Source: Spirulinaceae cyanobacterium SM2_1_0
Lineage (GTDB): Bacteria > Cyanobacteriota > Cyanobacteriia > Cyanobacteriales > Spirulinaceae
Assembly: GCA_012031265.1 (NCBI GenBank)
Contig: JAAUTY010000025.1
Span: 1 to 57,814, forward strand
DNA: 57,814 bases
Direction of reading: 5' to 3'
A program made the position numbers and the translations under genes. The notes beneath the pieces are model-generated. The model made no database searches. It saw only the letters and a program-made list of their open reading frames with translations, and was not told the origin of the DNA. Below, in pieces: positions 25,870-35,308 of the stretch. How positions within the stretch are numbered: the stretch's first letter is position 1; every line of letters begins with the position of its first letter.

Positions 25870-25979
25870 GACGCGCCACTGACGACAGCGAGTGCCCATT
25901 CTCTGTTAAAGTCTGGCCAGTTTGGGAGCTGACTGTCGTCTGCGCCGGACTATCCATCCTCTCGCAGCCTGCTCCCACT

Positions 25980-26327
25980 ATGACCCCCTTCACCCTCAAT
26001 CTCAGTCAAGGCTCGGTGTCGTTTCATTTCGATGTTGAAGCCGCACGGCGCTTGCAGCAGGAGATCGAGGCACTGATGCAAAGCCTCAAGGCGAGTGCCA
26101 CACGTCCAGCGGGCGAAACCAGACCCCAGCCCCAGGCGGCAATGGAGTATCGTCACACGGGCGAAGTCTTCCTAGAAGTGTTCTGCAACCCGAATATCTA
26201 TCCCAGTCCCTTCGCCGCGAAAGTGCTGATTTCCCTGCGCGATGACAAGCTGCGGCTCAGCTCAGAAGCAGAGCTAACCCGCCTCATTGAAGATCTCAGC
26301 CAATACCTTGAGCAAGCAGGCGTCTAG
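25980..26327 (+). CDS. Hypothetical protein whose stop codon lies in a MITE-like repeat
   Basis: The ATG at 25980 gives M-T-P-F-T-L-N-L-S-Q-G-S-V-S-F-H-F-D-V-E and a 115-residue product with a helix rich in Q and E and a C-terminal segment A-K-V-L-I-S-L-R-D-D-K-L. No family is recognised. A GTG start at 25866 is possible, but the added residues look non-coding. Its TAG (26325-26327) is within the left end (CTAGTAC) of the 111-bp repeat at 26324, so the C-terminus may have been altered by insertion. Confidence 0.55.
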   Translation: MTPFTLNLSQGSVSFHFDVEAARRLQQEIEALMQSLKASATRPAGETRPQPQAAMEYRHTGEVFLEVFCNPNIYPSPFAAKVLISLRDDKLRLSSEAELTRLIEDLSQYLEQAGV

Positions 26328-26434
26328 TACAGAACGGCGGCAATGAGATGCCCATTCAAAATCCCCAGGATTCCCGGATTGCAGGCACTCAGAACTCAAA
26401 ATTTAGAACTCAAAACTCCGCGTAGCGGTACTAG
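26324..26434. repeat. MITE-like 111-bp dispersed repeat, copy 1
   Basis: The element starts CTAGTAC and ends GTACTAG (7-bp perfect inverted ends, extended imperfectly inward). A very similar 111-bp copy is at 50381-50491; both share the inner sequence ATGCCCATTCAAAATCCCCA and the end CCGCGTAGCGGTACTAG. It contains no gene. It supplies the stop codon of the gene on its left and, on the other strand, of the DUF4327 gene on its right. Confidence 0.85.
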
Positions 26435-26688
26435 TCGTTGTCCCACTGCTCAGCGCCGATCAGATCGCCAATGCGATCGCGCAGCAAATAGTCGCACTTT
26501 TCTAGCTCGTACTCGACACAAACCCATTCGCGAGCCGGGATGTACTTGCACAAAACGTAAATTGGCTGCTGCCGACTCACGAGGCCGCCATCCACAAGTT
26601 GGCGGGCTTCGTCACGGATGAGGTTGATGGAGTAGGTCGTCCCCGCTTGGACGAGGCGCGGGGGCGCTGACAATGCCTTGGCAGTCAT
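26431..26688 (-). CDS. DUF4327 family protein
   Basis: The 85-residue protein contains Y-S-I-N-L-I-R-D-E-A-R-Q-L-V, S-R-Q-Q-P-I-Y-V-L-C-K-Y-I-P-A-R-E-W and D-R-I-G-D-L-I-G-x-E-Q-W, which match DUF4327, a small cyanobacteria-specific family of unknown function. It is full length. The stop codon (26431-26433 on the plus strand as CTA) is the right end of the 111-bp repeat, so the repeat abuts the gene precisely. Confidence 0.9.
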   Translation of the reverse strand: MTAKALSAPPRLVQAGTTYSINLIRDEARQLVDGGLVSRQQPIYVLCKYIPAREWVCVEYELEKCDYLLRDRIGDLIGAEQWDND

Positions 26689-26937
26689 GAGCTTTAACCT
26701 GTGAACGAGCCTTCTTGATGGTTGCGCAATCCCTTCCGAGATAAATGCACTTAATTCAGTATAGAGAGTTACAGATTACTCGCCCATCTAGATAAGAATT
26801 CTAAAACTCGCCGGTCTTGCCGATTATCGATCACGAGCCTTGCTGAGGCCGCCTCTAGAACCAATCAGCCCTTGGCCAGTATAAATAACCTGACTGAACA
26901 TCTTCTAAAGCGGAGGTTTTCACGAGATTAAGAAACC

Positions 26938-28533
26938 CTAGATGAAGGTTGCCGCTGACGTTACATCGGGGGTAGACAGCGGCTCCCACAAGGCTGCCAT
27001 GATCGCTGCCTGGGCGGCGGGCATTTGTCCATAGGTAAAGAGGCGAGGCAATGCGGATGGCAGCCAGTTGCCGAACCAATGGTCTATATAAGGACTACCA
27101 TAGGTGGCGATCGCCAAAAGTTGACCCTCCGTTAACAATCTCTTAAACAAATCTTGTGCGGCTGGACTCAAGCTGGCACTGCCCCGGAAAGGATCACCAC
27201 GCATAAAAATTTGTAATAAGACTTGACTCGCGGGCGGTTGCCAGCAGTCAAGCTGTGCTTGTTCGCAAAGGTGCGTCTCGAAGCCATGGCGGCGCGGTAC
27301 AGCCAGGGCTGGAGCCGCTATATCCAAGCCGGGACAGTTGAAGCGATTGCCAACGGCAACCAAATTGAGGCGCGGCGGCTGAAGGGTGGGCAAACTCAGC
27401 GGCAAGCGACCATGCTGTCGCTGCGAAGCCTGTAAGATCGCCGCTACCGTCGCGTTGCTGCTCGGATCATCAAAGGTTGCCAAGTCGGCGGCTGTCAGCG
27501 CGGCCTCCGGCTGGCGCGCGACTTTTGCTTTCGCCGCCTTGACCCGTGCCAGTGCTGACTGAATGCGCGCCTCGGGCAGTTGACCGGACTGCACGGCCGC
27601 GACGATCGCCGCGATCGCCCCCGGCAGATCGACCGGCATCAACAGCATATCCGCGCCAGCCGCCAGAGCGCGCACGCAGACCTCACCAGGCGAGCCGCAC
27701 TGGGTGATGCCGCCCATCAGCAGGGCATCGGTCACGATTAGCCCCTGAAAACCGAGGCGATCGCGCAACTGCCCGGTCAAAATCGCAGACGACAGGGTCG
27801 CGGGTTGGTCGGCGTCCCAGGCTGGGATGAGCAGGTGGGCGCTCATGACCGTATCCACACCGGCCGCGATCGCCGCCCGAAACGGCTCCAGCTCCACCGC
27901 CGCGAGTCGCGCGTCCGCATGGGGCAGGACGGGCAGCTCGAGGTGCGAGTCGGTCGCGGTGTCGCCGTGACCTGGAAAATGCTTCGCGGTCGTCAGGATT
28001 GGCTGACGCTGGCAACCCTGGATAAACGCCGTCGCCAAGTCGCTGACCGTGGCAGCGGTCTCACCAAAAGCGCGCACGTTGATAACGGGATTGTCGGGGT
28101 TATTGTTGACATCGACGACCGGGCCCAGCAGCCAGTTGATCCCCATCGCCAGGGCTTCGCGGGCGGTTGTCGCCCCCATGGTGATCGCGAGGTCGCGAGC
28201 GGCCGCGCGATCGCCCAGCGCGCTCAGGGCCAGCGGCGGCGGAAACCAGGTTGCTCCCGGGAAGCGATGACCGACACCCTCTTCAATGTCGGCGGCAACC
28301 AGCAGCGGCGTCGCCGCCCAGCTCTGCAACTGGCGGGTGCGTAGCGCCACTTCCGCCGGACTGCCGCCGAGTAAAATGACACCGCCGATGTTGTCTTCGC
28401 TCAGCCAGCGTTGCAGTGTTGCAGCGGGCGCTTCCCAAGCCGGATAGCGAATCTGGCGATCAAACAAGTGCCCGGACGCCCGCACAATGATCAATTGCCC
28501 AATCTGCGCCCGCAGTTCTGCTTCAGTGGTCAT
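26938..28533 (-). CDS. Glycoside hydrolase family 3 (beta-N-acetylhexosaminidase type)
   Basis: From ATG 28533 the protein has 531 residues. The GH3 signature A-K-H-F-P-G-H-G-D-T-A-T-D-S-H and the nucleophile region I-V-T-D-A-L-L-M-G-G-I are intact, as in NagZ-type enzymes that remove N-acetylglucosamine in wall recycling. The ~200 residues after the TIM barrel (from about A-K-V-A-R-Q-P-E) form a second domain, longer than in E. coli NagZ. No signal peptide is seen. In-frame upstream residues to 28584 are probably not translated. Confidence 0.85.
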   Translation of the reverse strand: MTTEAELRAQIGQLIIVRASGHLFDRQIRYPAWEAPAATLQRWLSEDNIGGVILLGGSPAEVALRTRQLQSWAATPLLVAADIEEGVGHRFPGATWFPPPLALSALGDRAAARDLAITMGATTAREALAMGINWLLGPVVDVNNNPDNPVINVRAFGETAATVSDLATAFIQGCQRQPILTTAKHFPGHGDTATDSHLELPVLPHADARLAAVELEPFRAAIAAGVDTVMSAHLLIPAWDADQPATLSSAILTGQLRDRLGFQGLIVTDALLMGGITQCGSPGEVCVRALAAGADMLLMPVDLPGAIAAIVAAVQSGQLPEARIQSALARVKAAKAKVARQPEAALTAADLATFDDPSSNATVAAILQASQRQHGRLPLSLPTLQPPRLNLVAVGNRFNCPGLDIAAPALAVPRRHGFETHLCEQAQLDCWQPPASQVLLQIFMRGDPFRGSASLSPAAQDLFKRLLTEGQLLAIATYGSPYIDHWFGNWLPSALPRLFTYGQMPAAQAAIMAALWEPLSTPDVTSAATFI

Positions 28534-28676
28534 CGCCCCATGTTTAGCTTCGATGGCTCCCGTTCGCGACCTACGGTATCCCAATATTGCCTTGCGTGCA
28601 TTATTTTACTGGTGCTTGCGGTGTTTGCTGCTTACAACTAACGCGCCGGTCGGCTGATGATCGCCATCCCATCGGG

Positions 28677-30494
<1,818 letters not shown>

Positions 30495-30938
30495 TTGGCG
30501 TGACCCAATACCAAGTGCCTGGGTCGGCTGAGAAGGATGCCGCGCAGAGTTCATTAAGAGCATGGGGAATTTCGGCATCAATGCCATCATGGCACAGCAT
30601 ATTGAGCGAGCGGTCAAAGTGCTCTGTGATACAGGCAGAGCATTCTCCCAGCAACCCCATCGGAGCACGGCGACCGTGACCCGTCGAGATTACCCCCGTC
30701 ATTGGCGCGTGCCACGCTGAGCCTGGGTTGGGCAAGCCAAAATTGGAATTTCGGCTCGCTGTACTGATGGGAGTATAGCTAGGTGATTGTGAAAAACTCG
30801 TGAAGATCAGCCTGTTCTGTAGGAGCGTAGGACTGCCAACACCCTAAATCCCTCTCCCAGCTTGGGAGAGGGACTTCTAGCTCCCCTTCGCCCAGCTTGG
30901 GAGAAGGGGTTGGGGGATGTAGACGCGCAGCGGCTGCT

Positions 30939-30980
30939 CGCAGAGTGGGCAACCGTAACGCCAAAGTGGGATGCACCCCA
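30939..30980. repeat. 42-bp repeat, perfect inverted copy at 37325-37366
   Basis: The segment beginning CGCAGAGTGGGCAACCGTAA is repeated exactly, on the opposite strand, 6.4 kb away. Homology stops abruptly at both ends. Related pieces (GGGATG near GCAACCGTAA-like sequence) occur at 19667 and 41570, so a dispersed repeat family is likely. Confidence 0.85.
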
Positions 30981-30991
30981 ACTATCAACCG

Positions 30992-31239
30992 ATGAAGGAC
31001 GATATAATTCGCCGTCTCAAACAAGACCGCTCGTCAGATGTGTTCGTCACCACAATGATCGACCTGTATGCTATCCAATCAGGGTTTCCAGGTTTGAATG
31101 TCTCGCGCTGGGTACGAGAGGAGCGCGACCCGCTAGCGGACACGGTCGGGAGATTGCGCTAGCATTGAAGACGATTGACCCAGAAGCGGCGTCAGCGTTT
31201 GTGACGCGCTATCTTGGGGATGTGTTGGGAGAGGATTAG
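30992..31239 (+). pseudogene. Frameshifted remnant, possibly DUF4276-like
   Basis: ATG 30992 reads M-K-D-D-I-I-R-R-L-K, then F-V-T-T-M-I-D-L-Y-A-I-Q-S-G-F-P-G-L, which resembles the T-T-M-x-D-x-Y and F-P-G parts of DUF4276 proteins. After R-E-E-R-D-P-L-A the frame shifts by one, and G-H-G-R-E-I-A-L-A-L-K-T-I-D-P-E-A-A-S continues to a stop at 31239. The usual partner of DUF4276, an AAA ATPase, is absent. Family assignment is tentative. Confidence 0.4.
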
Positions 31240-31312
31240 TCTATGCTGCGGTCAAAGTCCCCCAATCGGGCTGTTATCCCGCAGTTGCTGGATAACACCC
31301 GCGATCCCGGAG

Positions 31313-31373
31313 TTAGACCGCAAGCGCTTGATAACACGCTGCTCAGAGGAGTTATCCCGCACCTGCGGTCTAA
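31313..31373. repeat. Nested inverted repeat
   Basis: TTAGACCGCA (31313-31322) pairs perfectly with TGCGGTCTAA (31364-31373). Between them GATAAC (31330-31335) pairs with GTTATC (31351-31356). A related hairpin with GTTATCC/GGATAAC ends precedes it at 31273-31296. The structure resembles a REP or a small mobile-element end. Confidence 0.7.
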
Positions 31374-31466
31374 TACATAGTTGGGCTGCTTCAGATCTCG
31401 GTTGAGACAGTACTTTAAGAAGGCTGGTACGGCATTGGAATTTTAGAGCAGTCCGTTTTCAGTACT

Positions 31467-32294
31467 TTAAAACAGAGTTCCTTGGACTACTTCTGGTTGC
31501 GAGTTGTTCGGTTTAGGCGGCCAAAAAACACCGAGTACAACCCATGTATTGTATGGAAATACTGTACCCATAAAGAAACGGGTATCTTTGCTCTCGTTAC
31601 ATAGCTCGTCTAGGAACTTGCGGCGAACGCTCAAAGCTGCTTGCTCTTCATCGCCCAAACGAGCCACTTCATTCAGCCAAAGTACCCCCAGTTCCCAGTC
31701 CTCAATCATGGCGTTGTGAGGTCTGTGGCTGTCATTGCATTCAAAAACATAACTGAACTTGTATGGTATTTTCCGAAGAGGTTTTTGAACAGGCCCAAAA
31801 AGGGTCAACTGGTCAAATAAAGATTGCCATTCTGATTTCCATTCAGAATCAGCAGGTTCAATCTTTAAATCAATTACTCTTGTAGGCTGCACCATACCGA
31901 GTGACACATGCTCAGATTCATGCAATTCTCGTAACTGTTTCACCGTATAAATCGGAATTTGATCAATAATTTGACGACGCGCGCTCCATCCATTTTTAGT
32001 AGAGAGCGGTTCTCCTAAAACACGGAGCGTATCTAAAACCGGTTTCCTGCTTTCTTTCCTCCGATCATTACCGGCTCCATGCGGAAATAGATCAACTTCT
32101 ATCCACTGATATTTACGAAATTGTTGATTTCTAGGTCGATAACGGTAGTCTACTGGATAAAGTCGTACCCATTCGCCCTCCTCAGTCACACCAGCCGTAC
32201 AAACAAGTTCTTGATAACCTCTAGACGGATGCGGGTAGGTCATCACAGTTATAAGAACTTTAGTTTTAATTGCCTGATTACTCATATCTACCAT
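31467..32294 (-). CDS. Hypothetical partner of the DUF488 protein
   Basis: The 275-residue protein begins MVDMSNQAIKTKVLITVMTY and contains P-H-P-S-R-G-Y-Q-E-L-V-C-T-A-G-V and W-V-R-L-Y-P-V-D-Y-R-Y-R-P. A later segment reads I-E-D-W-E-L-G-V-L-W-L. I do not know a named family, but the arrangement with a DUF488 gene looks like a conserved two-gene module. Its start overlaps the upstream stop by 7 bp; an alternative ATG is at 32285. The gene is AT-rich and lacks HIP1 sites, unlike most of the window. Confidence 0.75.
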   Translation of the reverse strand: MVDMSNQAIKTKVLITVMTYPHPSRGYQELVCTAGVTEEGEWVRLYPVDYRYRPRNQQFRKYQWIEVDLFPHGAGNDRRKESRKPVLDTLRVLGEPLSTKNGWSARRQIIDQIPIYTVKQLRELHESEHVSLGMVQPTRVIDLKIEPADSEWKSEWQSLFDQLTLFGPVQKPLRKIPYKFSYVFECNDSHRPHNAMIEDWELGVLWLNEVARLGDEEQAALSVRRKFLDELCNESKDTRFFMGTVFPYNTWVVLGVFWPPKPNNSQPEVVQGTLF

Positions 32295-33154
32295 CCCAAG
32301 TGCTTAATCGGCATATCGATTAAAGTTGTTAGATGATGAGCTAAAACGTTGCGATGGCAGAATTCTGGATTAGCTTCCATACATACAAGGACACTAGGTT
32401 CGGACTTCAACAACCTACTTACATTAGTCAGATCCTTTTCACGGGAGGGAAGACTACAGCGATAATTCTCAAACAAAGATGTGTATTGATGATTAGAATC
32501 TAGATGTTCTCGTTCTGAGCCTGGTATTCCCAAACCAGGAAGATGTTGATAGTCTATTGTCAAAGAACTACATAGGCGCAAAAGAGTACTTTTATGGAAA
32601 CCATATCGGCGTGAAATGGGATTATATCGGACATCAATCAAACGCGATATCCCAGATCCCATAAGAAGATTTAGAAACTCATCAACGGTTTTGCCCTCAT
32701 AGCCAGCAGTATAGATAGACTTCTCAGCAATTGGGCGTTTTCCCTTTCTTCTTCCAGGAAGATCGCTGTTGATTGTAAACCAAGAATATTTGTCGTAAAT
32801 TAGATTGATTAACTTTTGCCCAGATAGTTTTCCGTAGATCTCAGAAATTCGGCAAACATCTTTGCTGACATCATTAGGCAAAGTTATCTCTAGGTTCTTT
32901 CCTAGAGGAGTAAGATTCCATCGATTGTCAAGTCCTTTTTCCAGAAAACCATTACGAATGAGTGAATCGGTTTCCTGATTGAGAGTAAAGGAGTAAGGAC
33001 CGTATCGATACGGGATAAACTGATAGAACGTTTTCCCTCCACGAGATGGCGTTTCGCAGGACAACAAAAATGCCCACTTCATCATTTGCAAGCTGGAAGC
33101 TGTACCTCCAACTTGCTGAAGTATCATCAGCAGGGCTTTTTGTCTATGTAACAC
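32288..33154 (-). CDS. Winged-helix domain fused to DUF488
   Basis: The 288-residue protein has an N-terminal ~85-residue part (K-W-A-F-L-L-S-C-E, Q-F-I-P-Y-R-Y-G-P-Y-S-F, L-I-R-N-G-F-L) resembling the Panacea/YwgA winged-helix family. From about residue 145 comes DUF488: Y-T-A-G-Y-E-G-K-T-V-D-E-F, L-I-D-V-R-Y-N-P and a C-terminal C-M-E-A-N-P-E-F-C-H-R. The conserved cysteine/histidine pair near the end suggests catalysis, but no activity is established to my knowledge. It is the first gene of an overlapping pair with 31467-32294; both are AT-rich and probably imported together. Confidence 0.82.
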   Translation of the reverse strand: MLHRQKALLMILQQVGGTASSLQMMKWAFLLSCETPSRGGKTFYQFIPYRYGPYSFTLNQETDSLIRNGFLEKGLDNRWNLTPLGKNLEITLPNDVSKDVCRISEIYGKLSGQKLINLIYDKYSWFTINSDLPGRRKGKRPIAEKSIYTAGYEGKTVDEFLNLLMGSGISRLIDVRYNPISRRYGFHKSTLLRLCSSLTIDYQHLPGLGIPGSEREHLDSNHQYTSLFENYRCSLPSREKDLTNVSRLLKSEPSVLVCMEANPEFCHRNVLAHHLTTLIDMPIKHLGW

Positions 33155-33348
33155 CTTACTTATTGGCTTCCAAATAGTTCATTTGCACTGTAGATTATCT
33201 CATAAAAGGTCTTTGGAATCAGCCTGATATTAAGATGGCTTAACATTTTACCTCATGAGCTTCTCAGCATTCTAGCCGCCAGTTAAAATTTTGGTGCGTC
33301 TTTTGTTTCTCCAGTGTGCTTTGCGGGTGACAGCAGCCCAACACTACG

Positions 33349-33870
33349 TTGGTGCGGACGGAACAGAGTTTATCGGTAGGTGTTCGAGATCATCTGCCGC
33401 CGCACAACTTCAACGTTAGGCCCCCGACTCATGCCGATACCAGCAACCGCAACTTCAATCTTGCTGTACAGCTTGGTATCTGGGCTGAGCGAGATGGCAC
33501 TGGCCTTGGCTTTGACTCCAGTGCGGGCTTCACGCTCCCCAATGGCGCGATCCGCTCGCCGGATGCCGCGTGGATTCGGTCGGAACGCTGGTATGCTCTC
33601 ACGGCTGCACAGCAGGCTTCCTTTGCCCCCATCTGCCCCGATTTTGTCATCGAGCTGAAATCTGCCCACGACATCCTAAACGGACTGCAAGTCAAAATGC
33701 AGGAATATATCGACAATGGGGCGTTGCTCGGCTGGCTGATTCACCGCCAAAAACGGATGGTTTACATTTACCGTCCTGGGCAAGCACCACAGATATTGAC
33801 CGCTCCGGAGCAAGTGAGTGGCGAGCCTGAATTGCCTAATTTTAGCTTACCGATGGCGCGGGTTTGGTGA
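33349..33870 (+). pseudogene. Uma2-family nuclease, N-terminally damaged
   Basis: From residue ~25 the sequence is a good Uma2 (PD-(D/E)XK) protein: P-P-T-H-A-D-T-S-N-R-N-F, R-S-P-D-A-A-W-I, F-V-I-E-L-K-S (catalytic E-x-K) and G-A-L-L-G-W-L-I. The normal N-terminal ~50 residues are not in this frame. Another frame shows F-E-I-I-C-R-R just upstream, which looks like the missing helix, so an internal deletion with frameshift is likely. Only a TTG start is available. Uma2 proteins are numerous in cyanobacteria and their role is unclear. Confidence 0.65.
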
Positions 33871-33886
33871 CTGGCGTGCGGCCAAT

Positions 33887-35266
33887 CTAGCGCCGCTTTC
33901 GCTTGCCTTTCCCGCCGGACTTACCCTTCGCTGTTGGGGTTGGGTTTGGGGCGGGTGGCTGGCGTTGGGCGGGGTCGTCGGTGGTGGGACTGGTCGTCAC
34001 GGTTGCGGCGAGGGAGGGCGACTCTGGCTCTGGCCTCGTCTGAATACCCGCGAGCACTTCTTCGACCGTGAATTTAGGAGCTTTGAAACCCATCTGACTG
34101 ATGCTCTGGCGGAGGCGCTCTGCTTCCAACATATTTTGGTGCTCGAGCAGCGCGATCGCTCGTCCAAAACAAGCTAATCCATCCTTCACGTTGCCGCACT
34201 TCAGCCAAACGACGCCGAGATTTTGGTGCGCCTGCGCGAAGTCGGGCCGCAACTGGATCGCGCGCTCATAGGCCTTGATCGCGTCCTTGAAATTGCCCTG
34301 GGCTTTCAGCGCCATGCCGAGGTTGTAGTAGCCCTTGACAAAGCTGGGATCGACCGAAACCGCTGCCATAAATGGTCGTAGCGCCATCTCCGCTTCGCCC
34401 GCTTCTAGTAACAGGCTGCCGAGGTTGTTGTAGGCTCCCAGCTTCAGGATCGGGAACACGGGCTGGGCGAGAGCCGCTTGGTAGTGGATCACCGCCTGGT
34501 CGATCTCGCCTTGGCGAGCGCTGGCATTCGCCAGGTGATAGTTCAGCTCAAATAGCACGGGAGCTTCCGCCTGGGGATCTTGCAGGCCGCGTGCCAGGAG
34601 TTCTGCCCCCTTGGCGACTTCGCCAATCTGCATATAGAGCGCGCCCAGCTTGCTACAGGCATAGGCGTCATTGGGGTTCGCCGCTAGATATTGCTCCATG
34701 GCTGCCCGCGCCCGCTCGGTCTTACCCTTGGCGGCGATCGCCCCTGGCTCGTAGCCAAAGTGGACAATCGCCACATTGGACAGCGCCATGATTTGCCAAT
34801 TTGGCTCACTTTTCAACACAGCATTCGCCGCGTCGTCGATCAGGGCATGGTAGGGCCGTGTGAATTGCAGTTGGGGATGTTTGCGAAACAGGCGAGAGAC
34901 CAGCGAGTAGGGCGTTTGCGTCGCGCCGACTTCTTGGCGCAGCAGATTGACGACCAGAATATTTTCATTCAAAATCGCCAAACGTAATTGACTGGCGATC
35001 GCCGGGTTCAGCCGTTCGTCGGCGTCTAGTACCAAGACCCAATCACCGCTAACGTGCTTGAGTGCCTCATTACGAGCGGCGGCAAAATCGTTGTTCCAGG
35101 TGTAGGTGTGAACAATTGCCCCCGCCTGCTCCGCGACTGCGATCGTGTCATCGGTTGAACCCGTATCGAGCACGATCATTTCATCGACGACCTCCCGCAC
35201 ACTGTCGAGACAGGCAGGCAAGGACTCGGCTTCATCTTTGACAATCGTGCAGAGGCTCAGCTTCAT
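33887..35266 (-). CDS. GT2-family glycosyltransferase with TPR repeats
   Basis: The 459-residue protein starts MKLSLCTIVKDEAESLPACL and has the GT-A hallmarks D-T-G-S-T-D-D-T and the D-x-D-like L-D-A-D-E-R. A TPR array (about residues 195-385) follows, then a Pro/Thr-rich tail ending in K-G-K-S-G-G-K-G-K-R-K-R-R. Such GT2-TPR proteins (SunS/TPR type) glycosylate lipids, polysaccharides or peptides; acceptor unknown. The very basic tail is unusual. It lies in one direction with the LpxB-related glycosyltransferase upstream (42-bp gap), likely one operon. Confidence 0.9.
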   Translation of the reverse strand: MKLSLCTIVKDEAESLPACLDSVREVVDEMIVLDTGSTDDTIAVAEQAGAIVHTYTWNNDFAAARNEALKHVSGDWVLVLDADERLNPAIASQLRLAILNENILVVNLLRQEVGATQTPYSLVSRLFRKHPQLQFTRPYHALIDDAANAVLKSEPNWQIMALSNVAIVHFGYEPGAIAAKGKTERARAAMEQYLAANPNDAYACSKLGALYMQIGEVAKGAELLARGLQDPQAEAPVLFELNYHLANASARQGEIDQAVIHYQAALAQPVFPILKLGAYNNLGSLLLEAGEAEMALRPFMAAVSVDPSFVKGYYNLGMALKAQGNFKDAIKAYERAIQLRPDFAQAHQNLGVVWLKCGNVKDGLACFGRAIALLEHQNMLEAERLRQSISQMGFKAPKFTVEEVLAGIQTRPEPESPSLAATVTTSPTTDDPAQRQPPAPNPTPTAKGKSGGKGKRKRR

Positions 35267-35308
35267 AGGGGCGGGGCAGGAGTGAATGAATGGTTGGCAA
35301 AACGTTGA

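Larger units (their letters stand above)
30495..31466. other. Repeat-rich region without intact genes
   Basis: About 970 bp hold several structures. Positions 30850-30872 are a 10-bp-stem hairpin, and 30883-30909 another of similar sequence (C-rich, CCCAGCTTGGG core). Positions 30939-30980 are one arm of a 42-bp perfect inverted repeat whose partner is at 37325-37366. Positions 30992-31239 are a frameshifted gene fragment. Positions 31270-31373 hold nested inverted repeats built from GTTATCC and TAGACCGCA. Confidence 0.65.

Noticed and set aside
34372-34791. Plus-strand gene of 139 codons
   Set aside because: Antisense to the well-supported GT2-TPR gene, arginine/proline-rich without motifs.
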